A stretch of DNA of 40,754 bases from an uncultured Bacilli bacterium. Lineage in GTDB: Bacteria; Bacillota_I; Bacilli_A; RF39; UBA660. Shown in pieces: positions 34,724 to 40,754 of this stretch; the first letter of the stretch is position 1, and every line of letters starts with the position of its first letter. Made by a program: the position numbers and the translations under genes. The notes beneath the pieces are model-generated. The model was not told the DNA's origin. It saw only the letters and a list, made by a program, of their open reading frames with translations, and made no database searches. The stretch is taken from positions 1 to 40,754 of the forward strand of contig CANRKG010000013.1 of NCBI GenBank assembly GCA_947631155.1. The letters run 5' to 3'.

Positions 34724-35458
34724 CTATTTTGTGTTTTCTACTACTTCTTCTTGAACTGATTCTGTTACTTCTTGATTAGGTGTTTCCACTGCTTCAACAT
34801 AACTTATCAAATCAGCTGGTGTATTCACTACATCAGGATTTTTAACTGCTGTACGAATAATAACTAATGATTTTTTTGGACCTGGAACATTTCCTTTTAC
34901 AAGGATTACACTATTTTCTGTATCTACTGATACAATTTCAAGATTTTGAATTGTTGTTTTAACATTACCCATATGTCCTGGCATTTTCTTACCTTTAAGA
35001 ACATGCATTGGTAACATTGTACCAAGGGAACCAACACCTCTATGATATTGAGAGCCATGTCCCATTGGACCACGAGATTGATTATGACGTTTAATAACAC
35101 CTTGGAATCCTTTACCTTTACTGATTCCACTAACATCAACCATTTCTCCTTCACTGAAAATATCTACACCAATGATTTGTCCTAAAGTATAATCATTTGT
35201 GTTAACTCCTCTAATTTCTCTTAAGAAGCGCTTAGGTTCAGTGTTTGCTTTTTTTGTATGACCAATTGATGGTTTATTGCTTGCTTTTTCTTTAATTGTT
35301 TCTGTAGCAAGTTGAATTGCATCATAGCCATCTTTTTCTACTGTCTTGATTTGAGTAACCACATTAGGTTCTACTTCAATAACAGTAACGGGAATTAATT
35401 TACCTTCTTTAGTAAATACTTGAGTCATCCCAACTTTTTTACCTAAGATTCCTTTCAT
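34724..35458 (-). CDS. rplC: 50S ribosomal protein L3
   Basis: L3 reaches the peptidyl transferase centre. The 244-aa protein begins [15 protein letters not shown] and has [21 protein letters not shown], the central extension, and LLPMHVLKG-like [16 protein letters not shown]. The core ends near residue 210, and about 30 further residues form an acidic tail (rich in Glu/Val/Thr) not usual for L3. It lies between rpsJ and rplD. Confidence 0.96.
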   Translation of the reverse strand: MKGILGKKVGMTQVFTKEGKLIPVTVIEVEPNVVTQIKTVEKDGYDAIQLATETIKEKASNKPSIGHTKKANTEPKRFLREIRGVNTNDYTLGQIIGVDIFSEGEMVDVSGISKGKGFQGVIKRHNQSRGPMGHGSQYHRGVGSLGTMLPMHVLKGKKMPGHMGNVKTTIQNLEIVSVDTENSVILVKGNVPGPKKSLVIIRTAVKNPDVVNTPADLISYVEAVETPNQEVTESVQEEVVENTK

Positions 35459-35473
35459 TTTTATTTCCTCCTA

Positions 35474-35785
35474 TTATTTTGTTTTTATTTCAATATCTAC
35501 TCCACTTGGCAAATCTAAATGAGCTAACGCATCAATGATCTCCTTACTTGGATTTTTGATATCAATAAGTCTTTTATGAGTACGCATTTCAAATTGTTCA
35601 CGTGAATCTTTATCTTTATGAACAGCTCTTAATATTGTAAACTTTTCTATTTCAGTAGGTAGTGGTACCGGACCTGAAATTTGTCCACCTAATCTTTTAA
35701 TAGTTTCAACAATTTTTGTAGTAGCATTATCTAAAATTCTATGATCATATGCTTTTAATTTAATGCGAACTTTTTCTGTTGACAT
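35474..35785 (-). CDS. rpsJ: 30S ribosomal protein S10 (NusE)
   Basis: S10 is a 30S head protein and, as NusE, a partner of NusB/NusG in antitermination. The 103-aa protein begins [18 protein letters not shown] and has [18 protein letters not shown] and [15 protein letters not shown] 35785 follows GGGAGG; a longer frame to 35848 would run through the untranslated leader. It is the first gene of the 14-kb superoperon. Confidence 0.97.
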   Translation of the reverse strand: MSTEKVRIKLKAYDHRILDNATTKIVETIKRLGGQISGPVPLPTEIEKFTILRAVHKDKDSREQFEMRTHKRLIDIKNPSKEIIDALAHLDLPSGVDIEIKTK

Positions 35786-35902
35786 ATTAATCCTCCCTTC
35801 GCCTATATCTAGTATAGACTTGCTCCATGCAAATAACCCAATATCCAAATTAACAACTTAACCTGGTGTATCAGCAACCTTGCATATCTAAGCAGTCACA
35901 CA
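35786..35902 (-). promoter_or_regulatory. Long untranslated leader of the S10 operon
   Basis: The leader is about 115 nt from the predicted start near 35902 to the rpsJ ATG. Visible elements are a small hairpin, CTATA-CTAGA-TATAG (about 35804-35818), and a less AT-rich stretch around ACACCAGGTTAAG. The length suggests autoregulation, but I cannot assign a known leader family. Confidence 0.4.
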
Positions 35903-35908
35903 GATAAC

Positions 35909-35938
35909 AGTATAACATACTTTTTCTTTGTTTTGCAA
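35909..35938 (-). promoter_or_regulatory. Promoter of the S10-spc-alpha superoperon
   Basis: TTGCAA (35933-35938) and TATACT (35909-35914) on the minus strand have 18-bp spacing and an extended TGTTATACT -10. It is the only clear promoter for the ribosomal block. Confidence 0.75.
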
Positions 35939-36001
35939 GTGTTTTTTTGCACTTTTTTAATTATATGCGAATCTTTTTTTAGATTATTCACTTCTTGCCA
36001 T

Positions 36002-36029
36002 TTGAATTTTTTTATTTTATTGATATAAT
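36002..36029 (+). promoter_or_regulatory. Promoter of the plus-strand membrane protein
   Basis: TTGAAT (36002-36007) and TATAAT (36024-36029) have 16-bp spacing, with a TGATATAAT extended -10, 40 bp before the ATG at 36070. It is divergent from the S10 promoter, about 65 bp apart. Confidence 0.7.
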
Positions 36030-36069
36030 CATAATAAATAATAATAGATATATGTAAAGGAGTCGTTAT

Positions 36070-37134
36070 ATGTTAAAATTTATAATCATATTTATTATAG
36101 GTTTACTTTCCTATCTACTTTTTCCTTATTACCAGGTAATAATTAAACAAAAAAAGTATGATGAATTGAAATTCTATAAAATGCTTTTTTATAGCTCAGT
36201 CATCACTACTATAATAGATATAATCCTTATTCTTATTTTAAAAATAAATATTAGAAACCTTAGTTTTTTACCAATTATTTCTTTCTTTATTAATGATTTG
36301 ATTTTGAATTGTAATATATCATCTAAAAAGCCAAGTAAAACCAGAATGAAATTTATCTTGATGTTCAATATATTTTCTTTTCTTATTTTCATTCTTTTCG
36401 ATATATTTAAACATTTTTACTATTATGAAGATGGTTTATTTGAAAATTTAAATAAATTATTACATTATTTTGGATCTTTGGCCGCCTTAGGTACTGTTAT
36501 TTTATTCATTTTCTTATTTGTAGGCGTTTTAGCTATATTAAATTATTTACTAAAAAGACTGAAGAAAAGAAATTGTCTTATTTACTTGTTATTTTTACCT
36601 ATTATGTTTTTTATATTTTATTATTTAATTATTGTAGATACTAAATTATTTGCAACCGCTAATTTTGGATATGGCTATGAAGCATTTGTTTTTGAATGTT
36701 TAACTGATTCAGTTTACATTTATTATATTATTATCTTGTTAGTAAACATGTTACTACTATTTAAAAATAAAAAAGTCTTCGTATATATAGCTTCATTGAT
36801 GATTTTTGTCTTAGTTTCTTATACTACCTCTTTCCACTTTTCTGAAGATGATTATATTATCCATTCTGATTGTAGTCGTGAGACGTGTTTTTATACCAAT
36901 GATGTATTTTCTAATGGTAATGTTTACTTTGATTATCATTCGGATGATACAGAAACTTCAATTAATTCATATGGATTTTATTATAATATCCCCTTTATTC
37001 ATAAAATAATTATATTCAAAGATAATAAAATTAGAGATTATGCTATCAAATTTGAACAAGATAAATTTATTGTAACAGGTCACGGGGAAAAATATGTATT
37101 TACCAAAGAAGATGATAACTATACTTATTCATAG
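36070..37134 (+). CDS. Polytopic membrane protein, unknown
   Basis: This 354-aa protein has about eight hydrophobic helices (near 2-20, 40-58, 62-80, 94-112, 135-158, 169-188, 213-231 and 236-254) followed by a 100-residue soluble C-terminal domain. That domain carries two cysteines five residues apart (about 268 and 273), probably outside the cell. No transporter or enzyme motif is visible. AAAGGAG precedes the ATG. It is the only plus-strand gene in the window, transcribed alone between the S10 promoter and a bidirectional terminator shared with the polymerase gene. Confidence 0.75.
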   Translation: MLKFIIIFIIGLLSYLLFPYYQVIIKQKKYDELKFYKMLFYSSVITTIIDIILILILKINIRNLSFLPIISFFINDLILNCNISSKKPSKTRMKFILMFNIFSFLIFILFDIFKHFYYYEDGLFENLNKLLHYFGSLAALGTVILFIFLFVGVLAILNYLLKRLKKRNCLIYLLFLPIMFFIFYYLIIVDTKLFATANFGYGYEAFVFECLTDSVYIYYIIILLVNMLLLFKNKKVFVYIASLMIFVLVSYTTSFHFSEDDYIIHSDCSRETCFYTNDVFSNGNVYFDYHSDDTETSINSYGFYYNIPFIHKIIIFKDNKIRDYAIKFEQDKFIVTGHGEKYVFTKEDDNYTYS

Positions 37135-37150
37135 TCATTTTATTAAACAA

Positions 37151-37182
37151 AAAACAAATCGAAATTAATGATTTGTTTTTTT
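37151..37182. terminator. Bidirectional terminator between the membrane protein and dinB
   Basis: The arms AAAACAAATC (37151-37160) and GATTTGTTTT (37170-37179) have a 9-nt loop, with T-runs on both strands. The hairpin contains the dinB stop codon. Confidence 0.8.
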
Positions 37183-38364
37183 CATAGATGCGGGAATAAC
37201 AGTATTATTACCAAACTTATTATTGAGTGAGTCAACTATTTTTTGAAAATCAGACGAAGTATTGGTTTCTTTTACTTCTTGATTAAATAACGATATTTGT
37301 TCTACCACAGCACTAGATAAATTAGCAAGTCTTACCCCAATTAATCTTATTGGTTCTCCTTTAAAACTAATATCAAGTAAATGTAAAACCGTTTTATATA
37401 TGGTATTTGTATCATTCGTTGGATTGTCCAATTTTACTTGTTTTGAATAACTTTCAAAAGAACTATTTTTATATATTATAGCTACTACATGACAATATTT
37501 ATTCTTGGCTCTTAATTGTCTTGCTACGGCATCAGTTTGTTTAAATAAAATATCTTTTAAATCTTCTTTATCAGATATATCTTTAACTAAAGTTTCAGTT
37601 GTACTAATACTTTCTGATTTAGAATCGTGCTTTTCTACTTTAGTATAGTCAATACCATTAGCTGAATCCAAAAGAAACTGTGCCTGATTTTTGAAATATT
37701 TTTTTAATATACCAATATTACTATTAGCAAGATCACCTATAGTATTAATTCCTATACTTCTAAGTATTTTTGAACTAGATCTTCCTACCATAAATAAATC
37801 TTCAATTGGTAGAGGCCACATTTTAGTTTTCACTTCATCTTCAAATAAAGTGTGTACTTTATCTGGTTTTTCAAAATCACTTGCCATTTTTGCACAAAGC
37901 ATATTATGGGCAACCCCAACATTAACTGTAAATCCAAATTTATTTTTGATATCATCTTTAATCTTATAGGCCAATTTTATATAGTCATCATAAATATATT
38001 TAGTACCTGTCAAATCAATAAAAGCTTCATCAATAGAATATTTTTCTACTACTGGGCTATATTGTTTTAGATACTGATGAAACTTTCTTGACTGAGCAGC
38101 ATACCATTGATGATTTGGTGGAAAAATTTTAATACCAGGACATTTCTTCTTAGCTGAATAAATCGTATCAGCAGTTTTAATACCCATTTTTTTAGCAATT
38201 GGACTTTTAGCTAATACGATACCATGTCTTTTACTTTCGTCTCCGCCTATTATAGCTGGAATTGTTCGTATATCAGTTGAATAACCCTGTTTCAATAATA
38301 AAATTGCACTCCAAGATAAAAAGGCATTATTTACATCAACATGAAAAATTATTCTCTTATTCAT
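37165..38364 (-). CDS. dinB: Y-family translesion DNA polymerase (DinB/Pol IV-like)
   Basis: This 399-aa error-prone polymerase bypasses damaged template bases. It has catalytic D10 in HVDVNNAF (F15 as steric gate) and D112/E113 in YSIDEAF, then helix-hairpin-helix sequence near GRSSSKILRSIGINTIGDLA and a little-finger domain. EQISLF near residue 361 is a likely beta-clamp-binding motif. The length is typical. It has its own promoter. A Firmicutes-type SOS box is not complete upstream, so SOS control is not shown. Confidence 0.92.
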   Translation of the reverse strand: MNKRIIFHVDVNNAFLSWSAILLLKQGYSTDIRTIPAIIGGDESKRHGIVLAKSPIAKKMGIKTADTIYSAKKKCPGIKIFPPNHQWYAAQSRKFHQYLKQYSPVVEKYSIDEAFIDLTGTKYIYDDYIKLAYKIKDDIKNKFGFTVNVGVAHNMLCAKMASDFEKPDKVHTLFEDEVKTKMWPLPIEDLFMVGRSSSKILRSIGINTIGDLANSNIGILKKYFKNQAQFLLDSANGIDYTKVEKHDSKSESISTTETLVKDISDKEDLKDILFKQTDAVARQLRAKNKYCHVVAIIYKNSSFESYSKQVKLDNPTNDTNTIYKTVLHLLDISFKGEPIRLIGVRLANLSSAVVEQISLFNQEVKETNTSSDFQKIVDSLNNKFGNNTVIPASMKKTNH

Positions 38365-38381
38365 GATACCACCCTATATAA

Positions 38382-38410
38382 ATTATAGAACATATTTTTG
38401 GTATAAGCAA
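38382..38410 (-). promoter_or_regulatory. Promoter of dinB
   Basis: TTGCTT (38405-38410) and TATAAT (38382-38387) on the minus strand have 17-bp spacing, 17 bp before the ATG at 38364. Confidence 0.65.
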
Positions 38411-38438
38411 TCGAACACATGAAAATAATTTTACATTT

Positions 38439-39716
38439 TTAAATCAAATTATCATTTAAACAAAATACTGCATATATAGGTATATATCTTACTCCTTTTT
38501 TAGTAGAAAAATTATTTTCAGTAACTCTATATGCATTATTAACAGTATATCTTTTCATTAAAACAGATAATGATTTTGCTTTTGACATAGCTCTAATAGT
38601 AATTTCGATAGGTATTACCTCACCTTTCCTATTTTGAACTACAAAGTTAACTTCAGCTTTTCCTCCAGATTGATAATAATATAAAGAATAATTAGCTTCC
38701 ATTAAAGTTTTAGCTATATGATTTTCAAATAAGGTTTCTTTAATATCATCACTAGATAAAAAATTCTTCCTATTTAAATGTAACATTGAAAACAAAATAC
38801 CTTCATCAACTAAATATAGTTTAAAGCTATCTGTTTCTCTACAACTACTTAAAGGTGATCTAATTTGTCTAATTTTATAGCTTCGACAAACCAACTGATT
38901 ATTTACTAAATATTGAATAGTTGTATCATATTCCTTAGCCCTTTTTCCATATCCCATTAATCCATATTGAAACTTCTTATTTTCTTTTTGTAATTGTGAT
39001 GGAATGCTCTTTAACACTTCTATTCCTCTAGATATATCTATTAATACAGGATTTAAAGCAATTTCTTTTATATAAGAATCAATTACTTTTTCTTTAATCG
39101 CTACAATTTGTTCATCACTATAGCCATTGATAAAAGCATTAACAACTTCTGGTAATCCCCCAGTAAATAAATATTCATAAAATAAATCTAAAGCTACTTT
39201 ATGAAACGGACATGTTTTCTTTTTTTCAAAAGATTCCCTAATTAAATTAGATAATTGTTTTTCATCTCGAGCCCAAAGAAATTCTTCAAAATCCATTCCT
39301 GTCATACCTTTAAATTGTAATTCAACACCCTTAAATTCATTAAGGTTTTGTCTTCTAGAAGTAATCGCAATAATATGATACGGACTATTACTACTTCCAA
39401 ATAATTTTAAACCTTTTATTATTTCTATATCATCAACATTATCAAAAACTAAAAGTGTATCATTTTCTAATATCGTTTCACCTGATAGTAATGATAAATT
39501 AACTATCAATTTATCAATTGCTTTATCCTTTTTAAATATTTCTATTAATTTGTGATTATTACTACTGTTAAAATATACTACATTTTTATATTCTTTTTTA
39601 CCAAACTCTAACACTGTAAAAGTCTTTCCTATTTGCTTAGGTCCATATACAACAAGAGGCTTCCTAATAAGATCTGTTTTCCACTTTTGAAAAAATAACA
39701 CTACTTTTCGTTCCAT
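38439..39716 (-). CDS. AAA ATPase, DUF4143 family
   Basis: This 425-aa protein has Walker A GPKQIGKT at 25-32 and Walker B LLVFDNVDD at about 88-96, then a C-terminal DUF4143-like, PD-(D/E)XK-related region with FENHIAKTLMEANYSLYYYQSGGKAEVNFVV (about 325-355; D replaced by N in the usual EIDFV). These ATPases are widespread in gut bacteria and archaea and often occur in several copies; their function is unclear. A GGAGG site precedes the ATG. It resembles, but is not a close copy of, the fragment at 1-149. No terminator separates it from dinB. Confidence 0.85.
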   Translation of the reverse strand: MERKVVLFFQKWKTDLIRKPLVVYGPKQIGKTFTVLEFGKKEYKNVVYFNSSNNHKLIEIFKKDKAIDKLIVNLSLLSGETILENDTLLVFDNVDDIEIIKGLKLFGSSNSPYHIIAITSRRQNLNEFKGVELQFKGMTGMDFEEFLWARDEKQLSNLIRESFEKKKTCPFHKVALDLFYEYLFTGGLPEVVNAFINGYSDEQIVAIKEKVIDSYIKEIALNPVLIDISRGIEVLKSIPSQLQKENKKFQYGLMGYGKRAKEYDTTIQYLVNNQLVCRSYKIRQIRSPLSSCRETDSFKLYLVDEGILFSMLHLNRKNFLSSDDIKETLFENHIAKTLMEANYSLYYYQSGGKAEVNFVVQNRKGEVIPIEITIRAMSKAKSLSVLMKRYTVNNAYRVTENNFSTKKGVRYIPIYAVFCLNDNLI

Positions 39717-39749
39717 AAATTGTTACCTCCGCACATATTTTATAAATTA

Positions 39750-39778
39750 AGTATACTTTTATTTTACTATTTAGTCAA
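39750..39778 (-). promoter_or_regulatory. Promoter of the intact DUF4143 ATPase
   Basis: TTGACT (39773-39778) and TATACT (39750-39755) on the minus strand have 17-bp spacing, just after a terminator hairpin. Confidence 0.75.
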
Positions 39779-39782
39779 CAAA

Positions 39783-39820
39783 AATAAAAAAAGATCTTTT
39801 TCATTATAAGAAGATCTTTT
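39783..39820 (-). terminator. Terminator of the winged-helix regulator transcript
   Basis: The perfect arms AAAAGATCTT (39789-39798) and AAGATCTTTT (39811-39820) have a 12-nt loop, followed on the minus strand by seven T. This leaves a 3' region of about 160 nt (39821-39984) after the regulator gene. That region holds only a 28-codon ATG-less frame and is otherwise featureless. Confidence 0.75.
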
Positions 39821-39984
39821 ATTAAACATATTCTACTTTTTAATTTTCTTTACTTTATATTTTTCATTTTATATTAGACTCTTAAATTTTTTGATATTCC
39901 ATTACAATCAGACCACCTTGTAATACCGTTTGAAATAATTAAATTTGTACTATAAACATTATTTTATAATAAATCATTTTAAAG

Positions 39985-40602
39985 TTAATTATTTTGGTCT
40001 GATACATTATTGTTTCTTTTTGGAGTAAACGCCTTACTTTTTAGTAATGTAGCTTTTTCTTTTTTTACTTGTGAAACAATTAGTTCTTCAAACTTACTAT
40101 ATACTTTTTCACAATATAACTTAGTTTCATTTAAAAGTTGCGGATTCTGCATAATATTCGTACAACAAAAATTCTCTGGAAGAATTTCTAAAACCATAGA
40201 AAGCAATAAGAATTCATTAATTGTAAATGTAGAGGCAATAGTAGAAATATCAGTTTGTTTTAAAATTACTGTATATGGATTTTGATTTTCTTCGGCTTGA
40301 CACAGTATATAAGAGATTAGTGATTTTTGAATTTCTTGTTCTACTTTATGAGCAGGTTCAACACTTTCTAAATAATATTTCACACCGTCTTCTGTTAAGG
40401 AATAATAACAATATTTACTTTCTGAAGCCTTTACAAATAAAGATGACTCTGTTTCACTATATCTTTTGATATGACTAGTAAGATTTGAATTTGAATAATT
40501 TAATAATTTTGCCAGATCACTATGACAAATATCCGGATTTTTATATAATAATTCAATAAACTTATTAAAGTTTTTTATATTAAAACCTTTTATTCTACTC
40601 AT
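39985..40602 (-). CDS. Winged-helix transcriptional regulator (MarR/ArsR-like)
   Basis: The 205-aa protein has a winged-helix N-terminal domain (about 12-75: helix FIELLYKNPD, helix CHSDLAKLLNYSNSNLTSHIKRY as recognition unit, wing near YCYYSLTEDGVKYY). The remaining helical region (about 85-185) has two cysteine clusters and may sense or dimerise. The ligand is unknown. An inverted repeat in its own promoter suggests autoregulation. AAAGGAG precedes the ATG. The family assignment is general, as the domain is common to MarR, ArsR and PadR-type regulators. Confidence 0.65.
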   Translation of the reverse strand: MSRIKGFNIKNFNKFIELLYKNPDICHSDLAKLLNYSNSNLTSHIKRYSETESSLFVKASESKYCYYSLTEDGVKYYLESVEPAHKVEQEIQKSLISYILCQAEENQNPYTVILKQTDISTIASTFTINEFLLLSMVLEILPENFCCTNIMQNPQLLNETKLYCEKVYSKFEELIVSQVKKEKATLLKSKAFTPKRNNNVSDQNN

Positions 40603-40629
40603 ACTAAAAAAGCTCCTTTTTTATAAAAT

Positions 40630-40654
40630 GGTTATATTATAAAACAAAATAACC
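40630..40654. promoter_or_regulatory. Inverted repeat spanning the regulator promoter (putative operator)
   Basis: GGTTAT (40630-40635) and ATAACC (40649-40654) are perfect inverted copies 13 nt apart. They sit just downstream of the -10 and inside the spacer, so a bound dimer would cover the promoter of the winged-helix gene. Confidence 0.45.
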
Positions 40655-40664
40655 TTTATGTCAA
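40636..40664 (-). promoter_or_regulatory. Consensus sigma-A promoter of the winged-helix regulator
   Basis: TTGACA (40659-40664) and TATAAT (40636-40641) on the minus strand have exactly 17-bp spacing. It is the best promoter match in the window. Confidence 0.85.
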
Positions 40665-40684
40665 AATATTTTATAACAAAGTAA

Positions 40685-40735
40685 AAATCCACCCTTAAAA
40701 AGGGTGGTTTTTCTCTAAAGCCTGTAAGGCTTGAC
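40685..40735 (-). terminator. Terminator-like hairpin plus second stem at the window edge
   Basis: CCACCCT (40689-40695) pairs with AGGGTGG (40701-40707), with T on both sides. Next to it AAGCC-TGTAA-GGCTT (40718-40732) forms a second stem, and the sequence then continues off the window. It is probably the 3' end of a leftward gene or element beyond base 40754. The paired stems recall IS200/IS605 right ends, but that is a guess. Confidence 0.5.
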
Positions 40736-40754
40736 ACTGGCAGCTACCATTTGG

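Noticed and set aside
35936-35957. AAGTG...CACTT hairpin with T-run on the plus strand
   Set aside because: No plus-strand gene reads into it, and it overlaps the -35 region of the S10 promoter; short stem in an AT-rich spacer.
38380-38420. Possible SOS (LexA) box upstream of dinB
   Set aside because: Half sites resembling GTTC/GAAC are present, but no full CGAAC-N4-GTTCG-like palindrome is formed.
39874-39965. Minus-strand open stretch of 28 codons with residues such as ITRWSDCNGISKNLRV
   Set aside because: There is no start codon and no ribosome binding site, and no family was recognised; it may be a gene relic or chance.

Overview
The window is an AT-rich chromosomal segment from a Firmicutes-related, probably Mollicutes-like Bacilli lineage. 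The evidence is the low GC, strong AGGAGG-type ribosome binding sites, and the S10-spc-alpha ribosomal cluster followed by an ECF-ATPase/truA/rplM/rpsI region. There is no room for rpmD (L30), a gene also lost in Mollicutes. The code is standard: secY, adk and map end in TGA and tryptophan is TGG. Peptidoglycan-related genes and a type VII secretion ATPase suggest a walled cell. The exact taxon cannot be read from the sequence.

Layout. Positions 1-150 hold the 5' end of an AAA/DUF4143-type ATPase read leftward. Positions 150-756 are a graveyard of three broken genes: TnpV-like, DinD-like and the N-terminus of a CwlD-like amidase. Positions 842-2945 are an operon of six small helical proteins, two of them clear WXG100 proteins. 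Positions 3119-9418 are a second operon encoding EsaB (YukD-like), EssC (FHA plus FtsK/SpoIIIE ATPase) and a membrane-anchored HEIGH zinc-protease-like protein. Next come a cytosolic M3-like HEFAH protein (9541-11013), a stand-alone holin plus M23 endolysin cassette with an in-frame 48-nt tandem repeat (11084-12217), and an HD-domain phosphohydrolase (12309-13091).

Positions 13174-14145 hold rplM-rpsI behind a textbook promoter and an L13-leader-like pseudoknot. Then come an unknown 581-aa helical protein, truA, two degenerate ECF-type ATPases with no EcfT gene beside them, an SDR oxidoreductase, a transglutaminase-fold protein and two small unknown proteins. Positions 21679-35785 are one long leftward ribosomal superoperon from rpsJ to rplQ, including secY, adk, map, infA, rpmJ and rpoA. 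It starts at a promoter near 35909-35938 and ends at a GAAA-loop terminator at 21652-21667.

The right end carries the only plus-strand gene (an 8-TM protein), a Y-family DNA polymerase, an intact DUF4143-type ATPase, a MarR/ArsR-like winged-helix regulator with an inverted repeat in its own promoter, and structured sequence at the very edge that could be a mobile-element end.

The most interesting part is 842-13091. It places a reduced type VII secretion locus (no EssA, EssB or EsaA in view) beside two different HExxH proteins and a phage-type lysis cassette. The second is the ECF ATPase pair: it keeps its normal chromosomal place but has lost the Walker B and H-loop residues, and one member has also lost Walker A. 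No tRNA, rRNA or CRISPR array was seen.
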